Made by a program: the position numbers and the translations under genes. From the NCBI GenBank assembly GCA_916048055.1, contig CAJZHL010000014.1, forward strand, positions 558,001-622,000: a DNA stretch of 64,000 nucleotides. The letters are read 5' to 3'. Below, one piece after another: positions 1 to 9,456 of this stretch. Within the stretch, counting starts at the first letter, position 1, and each line of letters begins with the position of its first letter. This stretch comes from Pedinophyceae sp. YPF-701. Lineage: Eukaryota; Chlorophyta; Pedinophyceae. The notes beneath the pieces were generated by a model, which did not search any database, was not told where the DNA came from, and saw only the letters and a list, made by a program, of their open reading frames with translations.

Positions 1-451
1 CGCGACTCCCACCCGAAGTACCTCGGAATGAAGGTCTCCGACGGCCAGCTGGTCACCCGCCCGGGCGTCCAGATCTTCCGGTGCGCCGGCGCTCCTCCTC
101 CCTGCACCGGCTCCTCGTGCTCGTACGCGCGCCCCGCCCGACCCTCACACGGTCGCGTCCCTCGTCGTTCGCAGGCAACGCGGTCTGCGGCACCACCCGG
201 GCTTCGGCGTGCGGCGCGCCCGCGACGACACCATCGTCTCGGCCATCCCCGGGCGCGTGCGCTACGCGTTCGACCACAAGAAGAAGAAGCGGACGATCTC
301 GATCGAGCCGCTCGACGTGGTCGTTCCGCAGCTGACCAAGGAGGCGCCGGACGCGCGCCGGTTCCGCATCGACTACCGGGCCGTCGACGACTACCTGCAG
401 GGCGTCCGGGGCGACAGTCGGCGCATCCCCAGCGGAGCGCTGCCGTACTAG
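1..451 (+). CDS. Ribosomal protein bL27, mitochondrial type (5' end outside window)
   Basis: The large-subunit protein L27 sits near the peptidyl-transferase centre of bacterial-type ribosomes. Exon 1 (1-80) encodes the family signature RDSHPKYLGMKVSDGQLV and ends in PGVQIFR. A 94-nt GT-AG intron (81-174) follows, and exon 2 (175-451) continues QRGLRHHPG, which rebuilds the classic RQRG..HPG motif across the junction in frame. A tail of about 60 residues beyond the bacterial core (from KKKKRTISIEPL) resembles mitochondrial rather than plastid L27; this compartment call is inferred. The start and any targeting peptide lie upstream of the window. Confidence 0.85.
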
Positions 452-480
452 GCCGGCGCCGCCCCTGCCTGTGAGGTGTC

Positions 481-773
481 ACATTCTTCGCGTCGTCAGC
501 CACAAGGCTCTGGGACCCGAAAAGATTCGTTCGACTGGGTCCCGCATCCGTGGTACGTCGCTGAAACCTAACGTCATTAGTCCTAATTGTTAGTCGCTAA
601 GGTCGTTCCGGCAGGCCTAGTGCTGCTCCTGCTGTTCCGGCTCGATGGGTGCGAGTCTGCTCATGCTAACCCCCCACCGTTATGGTAGCGACAGCTTCGG
701 CAGCTGTGACAGAGTCAGCTTAGCAGATCCTCGATGCCACGAGCGAAGATCGCCATGCCTCGCTGATTCGGCA
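481..773. repeat. Degenerate dispersed repeat, copy A
   Basis: Two conserved blocks, 481-517 (acattcttcgcgtcgtcagc onward) and about 705-773 (gtgacagagtcagc to gcctcgctgattc), recur in the same order at 1071-1207. The 452-1243 stretch has no convincing gene. The two copies differ by scattered substitutions and by the length of the segment between the blocks. Family unknown; it could be a decayed non-autonomous transposon. Confidence 0.6.
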
Positions 774-1070
774 GGTTCAGAAGATGACGCACGGCAGCGT
801 TGGCAGCGGCTTCCGAGTCCTGTAAGTAAGTAAGTCAGTACTGCAGCACTGTGGCGCCGCCCCAGCCTCCCCCGCGCCGCCCCCGGCCCCGTGATCGTCC
901 ACCTCGCCCGCGTGCTCGGGTACTCGGTGGGTGCGGCCGCTGTCCCGGCTCGTCCGAGTCCGTCAGGGAGGTCGTTGAAGAAGCAGTGGTTGTGCGACCC
1001 CTCGTTCGCTGACTCGCTGTCGTCGCCAGTGGCGGCCGAGGTGTCTTCGCAGTAGTTCGGCCTCGGTGTT

Positions 1071-1207
1071 ACATTCTTCGCGTCGTCAGCCACAAGGCTT
1101 TGAGACCATCGTTCGACGAGGTGGCGAGCGTTGTTGTGACAGAGTCAGCCAGAGGGAGCACATCCCCGAGCCGCTCGGAGCGAAGTTCGCCGTGCCTCGC
1201 TGATTCA
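1071..1207. repeat. Degenerate dispersed repeat, copy B (shorter)
   Basis: Second copy of the two-block repeat. Block 1 is at 1071-1107 and block 2 at about 1135-1207. The blocks are only about 30 bases apart here, against about 190 in copy A, so one copy has an internal insertion or deletion. It ends about 36 bases beyond the GPKOW stop codon and may lie in that gene's 3' untranslated region. Confidence 0.6.
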
Positions 1208-1243
1208 CGGCCGCCCCGTGCTGCGCGTCCCCTGCGGCAGCTC

Positions 1244-3001
1244 TCACGCGACCTCCGCGACGTCGTCGAGGGACACCCGCAGCACCTCGGCGTCGTCGCC
1301 GACCTGCACGGCGGCCGCGCCGTGCCCGTCGGACATCGCGCGCGCCAGCATCGACCCCACCTGCCCGCGAAACGCCCCGCGCAGCACCATCACGCGGCCC
1401 CCCGCGGCCTTGGGCACCACGGTCTCGAGGCTCGCCTGCCGCACGTCCGACACCACCGTCCCGTTGTGCTCCATCCGCACGTCGCACACCCTCGGCCGCG
1501 TCACGTCGACGATGACGCCCTTCTGCAGGTAGAGCTTCCCGCCGCCCACGTGCCGGTCCACCACGCGCACGCGGATCCCCGGCATCACCCACCCCGCGTC
1601 CCGCGCGCCACGGTCCTCCTCCGCCCGCGCCCGCTTCGCCGACCGCTCGCCCGCGCGCTCCCGCCCCGCGCGCTCCCGCTCCCGCCTCCGCCGCGCCTCG
1701 CCCTCGCCCAGCTCCCCCAGCTCGCTGCACCGCACCACCACCTCCGCCCCCGACGCCGTCAGACGCACGCGCGCCCTGTCGGACCGCCCCGCCTCCTTGA
1801 CCAGCTCCCGCACCTCGCACCGCAGCCCCGCGTGCCGCCCCTCCACCACCTCCATCGCCTTCCCGACAGCGGGGCCCTTAACCGGCCGCCTCGCGAGCTT
1901 CTCGTCCAGCCCCACGACGTTCTTCACCGCGCCGTGCTCGTTCAGGGCCACCAGCTGCTCCTGCGGACCCCGCTTCTCGCCTGCACAGCGCACCGCGCGA
2001 GCCCACCGTTCGCTGCCGGCGACGCGCGACGGTGCACGACGACGAGCGCGCGACGCACAAAATCAACAACGTCCCCACCTGGCTTGATGAAGGCCTTCTC
2101 GCGCTTGGTCTCCGCGGGCTGCGCGCCGAGGCCGAGCCGCGGCGGCCGCGCGACGTACTTGACCGCCTGCACCTTGCCCGCCTGGTTCCTCCCGACGTTC
2201 ATCCCCTCCTTCCACCCCATGCCCCGCAGCATCGCCATCGCAAAGTGCTCGACGGGCACCGCCTCGTACGCGCCCAGGTCCGGCCCGTCCGGCAGCCGCT
2301 CCATGTCCTCCCTGTACGCCGCGTCCTCGAGCCTCCTCAGGTCCGCCTGCCCGCGCAGCCGCGTCGACAGCGGCTGCGCCGCGCCCTCTCCGCCGCCGTC
2401 CGCGTCGTCCGCCGCGCCCGCGGCGGGCTCGCGCCGCCGCGTCTCCAGGCCGTAGGCGACCGCCGCGCGCTGCTCCTCCGCCGCCGTCTCGAAGCGCTCC
2501 CCCGTCGTCGCGCCCGCGTTGCTGGCCTCGGGGACGAAGCTCGGGACCTTGGAGCCGGCCTGCCTGGCGGCCGCGGCGCCGGGGGGCGCGACCTGCCGCC
2601 CGACGCCCACCTGGAAGGTGTTTTCGATCTTCGGGATGACCAGCTCGCCCTGCGGCGCAACGGGTGCGGGCGCGAACCACGCGTGGCAACGTGGCAGCGT
2701 GGCAGCGGAGTCGGCCTCGTCGTTTCGTTCGTGTCTCGAACGAAACGCGAGCAGAGCGTCGGACTTCCGCCAGGGAGCGGCGCGGCGCTGCGCGTGCGAG
2801 CCTGTGCGCTACCTTGGGCCTCGCGGGCGCGCCGTCCTCGCTGATGACGGTGCCGCCATCGAGCCCGCGAATGACCTGCCGATCCGCGTCGTTCTGCGCC
2901 GCCTTGCCGCTCCCTCCGGTGGCGCCCCGGCGCAAGCCCGCCTTGACGTTGAGCTTGAAGCCCAAGCCCGGCTTCTTCGTGGCGTCGTCCTGGCCCGACA
3001 T
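1244..3001 (-). CDS. GPKOW: GPKOW/MOS2-like G-patch and KOW spliceosomal protein
   Basis: Spliceosomal RNA-binding protein; GPKOW/MOS2 proteins bind a DExH helicase through the G-patch and help pre-mRNA splicing and, in plants, miRNA processing. Three exons: 3001-2813, 2649-2079 and 1980-1244, all GT-AG with consistent phase, giving 498 residues (Arabidopsis MOS2 is of similar size). The N-terminus carries a lysine-rich GLGFKLNVK segment and IPKIENTF. The G-patch core is FAMAMLRGMGWKEGMNVGRN, followed by two KOW-like regions, the first near VVGLDEKL...VVEGRHAGLRCEV and the second near PGIRVRVVDRHVGGGKLYLQKG and VMVLRGAFRGQVG. An RE-rich linker separates them. It is divergent from EBP2 across 466 bases. 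Confidence 0.88.
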
Positions 3002-3467
3002 GGCCCACGAAGGACGAGCACGCGTACGCTCGGCCGCGGCGACGCAGGTCACTGCCACATCATGCGCCTCCAAGAGTGCGCAGGCCGAGAACGCGGGACC
3101 TTCCTCGCGCACGCCCGCCCGGGGCTCAACACGCGATGATACGCGCAGGAAACGCGGTGCCGCGACAGGTATCGCTCGCCGCGCCGTCCACGGGCGGCAA
3201 CGTTCGCGACCCAGCGCTCGCGTGAGTCGGGCCTGGGGACCAAACAGAGTAGAAGCACGCCAGCTTGCAGCGCGACGTCGCGGCCGCTTCGCGCCGCGGA
3301 GCCCGCGTTTCGAGCAAGTCGAGCACGAGGCCGTCGTTCGCAAGCCAGCCAAGCCCCAGTCTTCCCCGTTTATTGGAGTTTCGTCGCGTTTCTGCTCGGG
3401 AGGGTGGCAGCCGCCAACCGGCAGTGCGGCCCGGCCTGCGCCGCGCGCGGCCACCGAGGTCGGCGCA
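3002..3467. other. Shared spacer between divergent GPKOW and EBP2
   Basis: This 466-base GC-rich spacer must hold both promoters and 5' leaders. I see no conserved reading frame, repeat or RNA gene. A small AT-richer patch (cccgtttattggag, about 3366-3379) lies roughly 90 bases before the EBP2 start; no box could be assigned with confidence. Confidence 0.5.
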
Positions 3468-4888
3468 ATGGCGTACCTGAGGGACAGCGACGATGAGGAG
3501 TACGTGTCCATGGGGTCGTCCGAGGTGCGTCGCGCGCCCCGCGGGCTGCGCAGGCGGCAACGAGCTCCGGCGGTCACCGCAGCCCGCGCCCGGCCGCAGC
3601 CACCCGCCTCCTGCACTCCATCCCGCGCCGCCGCGCCCGCGGCCCGCATCTCGAGCCCCTGCGCCGACCCAAACCGCCAAACGGCCACGCACGGCGCTGC
3701 CGCAGGACGAGAGCGAGTCGGAGGAGGGGGAGGGGCTCGCCGGGGACGGGAAGAAGGGCCGCATGCCGATCTACAACGTCGAAGCGATCCACGAGGCCCT
3801 CGAGGACATGTCGTGGACAGGTGCGGAGGCGCGCCACGCGCGGACGCGCGCCGGCCGGCCCGCAGCACCCCGCCGGGCGCGGCAGCTGCCCCCGCGCGCC
3901 CGCGCTCTGGGCAGCCAAGCCAGGCCCCGCGCGGCGTCGTCCGTGCCCGGCGGGGCGTGCTCTCTCTCCGTGCGACCGTGCACCGCGCGCGCCCGGTCCC
4001 ACGCCCACGTCGCCGCGCTCCGTGTGCCCGCGCCGGCCCGCAGAGGACCAGCCGTGGATCGAGTCGATGGCAGTGACGTCCGAGGACCCGACGGAGATCC
4101 GCGACGTCGAGGACGACATCGAGCGCGAGCTCGCGTTCTACACCCAGGCGCTGTCGGCAGCGCTGCGCGGCATCCAGGGGCTCACGGCGGCGGCGGCGCC
4201 GTGGCGGCGGCCGCTGGACTACTACGCGGAGATGGTAAAGTCGGACGAGCACATGGCGAAGGTCAAGCAGCAGATGCTGCTGGAGCAGAAGGCGGTGCAG
4301 GAGATGGAGGAGCGCCGCAAGGCGCGGGAGGCGAAGAAGTTCGCGCGGGAGCTGCAGAGCGAGAAGATCAAGGAGCGCGCGCAGCAGCGGAAGCACGAGG
4401 TCGCGGCGGTCAGCAAGTGGCGCAAGCAGCGCAAGCAGAGCGGGTTTGCGCCGGGGGAGGACTTCGACCCGGACGCGGTCATGGCCAAGCCCGGGAAGGG
4501 CGCGCCGGCGCCCAAGGTGAGGCAGCGCGGCGCGCGTGCGGCGCGCCGGTCGCGAAGCACCAACGACTATGCTTTATCATCTTCGATTGTCTGGTCTTAC
4601 GTGTGTTGTGTGTCGTGTCTGGGTGTGCAGCGTGCGGGGCAGCGGTTCGATCCGTCGGCGAGCAAGGTGTCGGCGAAGCGGCAGTCGAGGAACGCGAAGT
4701 ACGGGTTCGGGGGCAAGAAGCGCGTGCAGAAGCAGAACGACGCCAAGAGCGCCGCGGACATGTCCTCGTTCAAGCCGTCGGTCAGGGGGGGAGTGAAGAA
4801 GGGCGGCAAGGGCAAGGGCGGGAAGGGCGCCCAGGGAGGCAACAGGCCAGGGAAGGCGGCGCGCGCCAAGGCACGCGCACGGCGATAG
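3468..4888 (+). CDS. EBP2: EBP2, 60S ribosome-assembly nucleolar protein
   Basis: EBP2 is a nucleolar factor for 27S pre-rRNA processing and 60S assembly. Four exons (3468-3524, 3706-3820, 4044-4516, 4631-4888) join in frame to 300 residues, the usual size. After an acidic N-terminus (DSDDEEY, DESESEEGEG) comes the conserved core: DDIERELAFYTQAL, then LDYYAEMVKSDEHM, then a long charged helix rich in E, K and R. The C-terminus is the expected basic tail (YGFGGKKRVQKQNDAKS, then K/G-rich repeats). The ATG is followed by MAYLRDSDDEEY, which suits the family. Introns begin GTGCG or GTGAG and end CAG. Confidence 0.9.
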
Positions 4889-5046
4889 CCATAGCCGTAG
4901 GTAGCGGACGCCGAGGGTGATGACACGGCGCGGCGGCCTTGCGTGGAACGCGTCACATCAAAATCGTCGTGTCTCGCAGCGGAATCAATCAATCTCACGG
5001 GGGCGCGAGCGCCGTTTGGCGTCCACGTCGCGCCGGGGCCGCGCGC

Positions 5047-7337
5047 CTACATGCGGCCGCCGACCCAGCCCTTGACGGCCGAGCTCGCCGTCACGCACTT
5101 CAGCACGCCCCTGCTGTCGTACTCCCGCCGCACCTGCGCGACCTCGCCCGTGTCCGACAGCCACATCATGCACACCTGCAGCCCGCGCGGCGCACCCTCC
5201 TCCGGCGCCCGCGGCTCCGAGCCGTCCTCGGTCCACATCGGCACGTCCGGCACCATCCGCAGCACGACGAGGATCCTGCTCGGGAGCCACAGCATCGCCC
5301 CGTCGACCTCGTCGTCGTCCTCCGAGATGTCAAACCCCCCCGCGGCGCCGACGCCCCACGTCTGCCGCGTCTCGCACGTCGAGAACGCCCAGATCTTCTC
5401 GTTGTCCGTCGCGTACGGGTTGATCGACGCCAGCGGGTCGTCCACGGGCACGCCCTGCTGCTCAAACACCGCCCACTCCCCCTCGATGTCCTTCGTCGTC
5501 ATCCGCGGCGCCGACAGCACCTTGGGCACCTCCAGCACGTCTGCAGCGGAAGCACAGCGCGCGGCGGCCGTCACGCACCGCACCGATCGCCAAGCGACGC
5601 AACGACGACACCAGGGCGGTGCGCGACACCTCGCCCGACAGCTCAGCGCCGCGGGCTCCCCGCGCCGCCAGACCGCTCCGGCCCGCTCACCTGACTTGTG
5701 CTTCGCGGACGGCCCGCCCGCCCACACCTCCCGGTGCGCCGTGAGCCGCAGCGGCATCACGCTCAGCTCCTCGCCGCCGCTCTCGCGGCCCGCCTCCAGC
5801 GTCAGCACGACGCGCACGCGGTCCTTCGCCCCGCGGCACACGCACTGCTCCACCACCACCACGCACGTCGGCTCCGGCTCCACGTCCCACTCCTGCAGCC
5901 GCGCCATCGCGTCCCGGTCCGACGTCGCCTCCTCGCCGCCCGCGCCCTCGCCGCCCGCGCCCTCGCCGGGCTCCGCGCCGCCCGCCTCGCCCCCGCGCGC
6001 CTCCTCGAGCCCCGCGAGCAGGTCGTACGGGCCGTTGCTGTACGACCCATCCTCGAAGACCAGCAGCCCGTCCGCGGCGGCGTTGATGGTCGCCACGTCG
6101 TCGAGGTGGGCCGGGGCGTCCGCGGACCCCGGCTCGGGCAGGGAGTCGGGGTTCCGCGTGAAGTGCGTTGCGGCGGCGTCCGCCGAGTCCCGCAGCGCCG
6201 CGGCGTCGCCGCCCCGGAAGACGGCGCGCGCCAGGCGGTCCGTGGCGCCGTCGCCCGACACCTGGCGGACCTCGAGGACCCGCGTCTGCGCGCGGCGGGG
6301 CAGGGAGGTAGCGGGGGGCGCGTCGGTGGGGGGATCTCGTGGCGCGCGCGGCGGTGCGGGCGGTTGGAGGGCGGAGGGCGGCGCTGGGCGTGCGGCGGGG
6401 ATGCGTGGCGATGGCGGCTTCGCTGAGGCGGAGGAGGGGGGCACCCGGGCCTCCGTACCTCTATCTCGAACTGCTTCTCGCGGTCTGGTCCGTAGCCGAG
6501 CAGTTCCGGCTGCCCGGACATGGGGCTGAAGGCGGCGTAGCTGCCCTGCCAGTGGCCCACGGCCGAGCCGCAAAAGGTCGTCCACCACGGCTTGTTGATG
6601 TTCTCACTGCGGACGACGACGGAGAAGGCCGGAGCGGGCGTCATGTGCCGGAAGGCGCCACGGAAGGAACGAGAAACGGCTTTCCTCGAACGCTGGTGCG
6701 CGGCGACAGCCATGGGACGGCGCAGCGTCAACGCGACGCGGAGAGCTCGCGCTCATGGACGCCCAATGGACCGAGGACTGCACCGCGGTCGGCACGCCCG
6801 CGTCGAACGAGAGAGGCGCCCCGCGCCAGCCGTCCGGGTGCCCCACGCCTGCGCTGCGTCACCTACCAGGAGCATCGCCAGCGCCGCTACAGACGCACCG
6901 CGCGCCCAATACGCACGTCCCATGCGTTCCCTACCTCCGTCCCAGCGCCTGCTGCCCCGTGCGCGGCAAAGCGACGCCATCTGCGCGCCGTCGCCCTACG
7001 GAGGCGCGCCAGTTGCGCGTCGGAGTAGGTCTGCGGCCGCCACGCACCTGTCGTTGAGCGTGTCCGTCACGGACACCGAGAACGGCGGCGTCATGAACAC
7101 GTCCTTGGAGTTGTTCTTCGCCCTGCACACCCCCCCGCAGCCCCGCTTCGCCGCCCGCCCGCCCGCCCTCCGCCCACCATCCGCCACGCTGGCGCGCCCG
7201 CGCGACGCACTCGCTCGCATTGCCGCGACACCGCCCCCGCTGCGCAGCACCACCCGTGCGACAGCCCGTCGGATTGCGACGCGCCCGCCGCGGGCCGCCG
7301 CAACGACGCCACCGCCACTGTCCGTCATGCGCATCAT
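5047..7337 (-). CDS. Conserved protein with probable plastid transit peptide (DUF3598/lipocalin-like?)
   Basis: Exons 7337-7048, 6606-6459, 6285-5691 and 5540-5047 join in phase to 508 residues. The first roughly 80 residues (from MMRMTDSGGGVV) are rich in Ala, Arg, Gly and Ser and look like an organelle transit peptide. The mature part opens with KNNSKDVFMTPPFSVSV, then NKPWWTTFCGSAVGHWQGSY, a Trp/Gly pattern like the first strand of DUF3598/lipocalin-fold plastid proteins. A middle block (RVLEVRQVSGDG, LLVFEDGSYSNGP) and a C-terminal block (YDSRGVLKCVTASS) would suit a beta-barrel. The DUF assignment is from memory of the pattern and weak; the gene model is stronger. It is divergent from the HNH-like gene at 7547. 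Confidence 0.6.
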
Positions 7338-7546
7338 CACGCCCCCGGGGGGCGTGAAGCGACTCCACGACGTCCGGAGGCGCTCCTTCGGGCCCCGAAC
7401 CTGCGCCACGGCGTGTACTTCGCTCGCCGCCCGTCGCCGGCCTCGGCACCAAGTCCTAATTCGAAAAGCCCGACGTGAAATAAGGAAAGCCAACTGCGGG
7501 CAACAACTCGGTGGAGTCGAGTGCAGCGGGGCTGCCGACAGCGGCG

Positions 7547-8890
7547 ATGTTGGGGTTCCCGGACGGCCGCGGCCCCCCGCAGCCCGCGTTCGACCTCGCG
7601 GCGGCGATGAGCGTCGGGGGCAGGATCGCGCAGGCGGTGGCGCCGCTGCTGGCACACACCGCCGTGTCGGGGGCCGCGTTCGGGGCGTCGCTGGCGGCGA
7701 CGCAGGTGGCGTGCATGTCGCTGCGGATCTCCGCGGCGACGGTGCTGGCGCCGCAGACGATCGGCGTGGCCTGCGTCGTGGGCGCGTCAATCGTGGCTGG
7801 GCAGGTGCGCCGATGCACAGGGGCCCTGCGCGGCCCGATACGAGCTTCTCCTGCAGTCGATGCGCACTGTTTGCAAACATCGCCGTATCTACGACGCGGG
7901 GATCATTGAAAGCGAGAGGCGCGGGCTTCGTGCAGGCGTCAAGACGGCTAGACCTGATGGGGAGGCTTGGGGTGCACCACTCGATGGTGGGCAGCGGCTA
8001 CACGACGCGCAAGGAGGACCTGATCGCGGACGCGCTGGTCGGACTGTCCTTCTTCAGGGTCGCTGGCGGGAATTTCCGCAGGTTCCGCCCCGCCCCCGCC
8101 CGCACGGGCCCTCCCGCCACCTCCTCCTTACGCCCGCCGAGCTCCCCAGCGAGCACAGCCGCGGTTCCAGCGCCGCGCTTCGCCCCTGTCACACGAACTA
8201 CCGCGAGAGAGGGCCGGTATCGAAGCCCGAACTTCCTCTGTCACGAACGACGCCTTGACAGCCCCGCGTCGCCTCTCCCATCTCCGCACTCGCAGCGCTC
8301 TTCCGTCCGACGTCCGGTTCCCCGGCGCGCTCTCCGGCGAGTCCGTCCCGGCGTCGGGCAAGGCCTACGCCAACGAGTGGCAGCGGCGCGAGCTCCTGCG
8401 GCTGTTCCGGCGGTGGGGGTGCCACCACTGCGGGAGCCGTCGCGGCCGCCCGATCGGCGACCACATGCCCCCGAACATGTCCGCGCACGGCAACACCAAG
8501 GGCAGGCTCGGCCCGCTCAACTGGCAGGAGCCCGACGAGGTCGTCAACCGCGGGCTCCGCAGCACGATTGGGCGCCTGCCCGTGGTGGGTCGGAAGCTGC
8601 GCCTCGCGCCGCCGAAGCAGCGGTACTACCCGCAGTGCGAGTCGTGCAGCCAGAAGCAGTCGGCGGCGATGCGGAACTGGAAGAAGGTCCTGGTGTTCCA
8701 CTTTGGCGGTCCGCGGTCGCAGTACTTCGCGGGGGCGTTTGTGGGCCTGCGTCACGCGCTGGCGCACGGGGAGGGGACGCCCGCGGCGGGGCGGCCGTGG
8801 CGGTGGAGCAAGGTGGTGGACGCGCTGATGAAGCCCGTGCGGGAGTTCCAGAGGGAGTTCTCGGACGTGGTGACCATCAAGAAACGCTGA
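7547..8890 (+). CDS. Membrane protein with HNH-like CxxC...DH...CxxC motif, function unknown
   Basis: Three exons (7547-7804, 7936-8081, 8296-8890) join in phase to 332 residues. The N-terminal 85 residues are small and hydrophobic (GAAFGASLAATQVACMSL, IGVACVVGASIVAG) and probably form two membrane helices. The C-terminal half carries WGCHHCGSRRGRPIGDHMPPN and later YYPQCESCSQKQ. The order Cys-x2-Cys, Asp-His, Cys-x2-Cys resembles a treble-clef HNH fold, in which the DH would be the catalytic pair. I do not recognise a named family. It could equally be a structural zinc site. It is convergent with the ZGRF1-type gene. Confidence 0.65.
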
Positions 8891-9456
8891 CTGCCAGCGC
8901 GGCTGTAATGAACTTTCAGTCTGACGAAAGGTGTCAAGTTGGAGGTCACAATAACCAAGGAAAGGGGTGGCCGAGAGCAACGACGTGGTGGAGTACCCGC
9001 ACGCAGGATGAGCAAGCAGCGGCAACAGATGTCGGGGTCCCAGCACCTGCGCACGCAGCTTGAGTGAAGTCTTGGATCAGTGACGAGCCCCGCGGGCGTG
9101 TGACGCACGACTCAGGTGCCGCGCCGCCGCGGCCGCCGGGCTGTCCGCTGCACTCGCTGCCGGTCTCGCCGATGCGCACAGGGCCGCGTGGCGAATCCGA
9201 TCGTCAGATTCATCTGATGAGATTTCATTCGACGACCGCATGACAGAGGCGCGCACGCGAACAACCTCTGTCTGCCGCTTGCCCCATCACACGCTGCGTC
9301 CCGTGGACGGCCCTCGCTGCACATCCCAGGCCCCGAAGTCCGTCATTGTTCACCCTTTCCTGCCCCTCTACCTGCATGCTCCTCCTCCCGATGTCCAAGG
9401 CCTCTCGTTGCACCACGCCATCGTTTTCCTAGCCGCCCGTCGCCTCCCCCCATCGC
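8891..9456. other. Convergent spacer, no gene seen
   Basis: 566 bases between two converging genes, so it should hold both 3' ends. It is slightly less GC-rich than its surroundings. I see no conserved frame, RNA gene or repeat. Confidence 0.5.

Noticed and set aside
2063-4396. Very long open frame on the minus strand across GPKOW and EBP2, and similar long frames elsewhere such as 58894-61278 minus
   Set aside because: At this GC content stop codons are rare, so long frames opposite or between real exons arise by chance; they show no known motif and the true exons explain the DNA.
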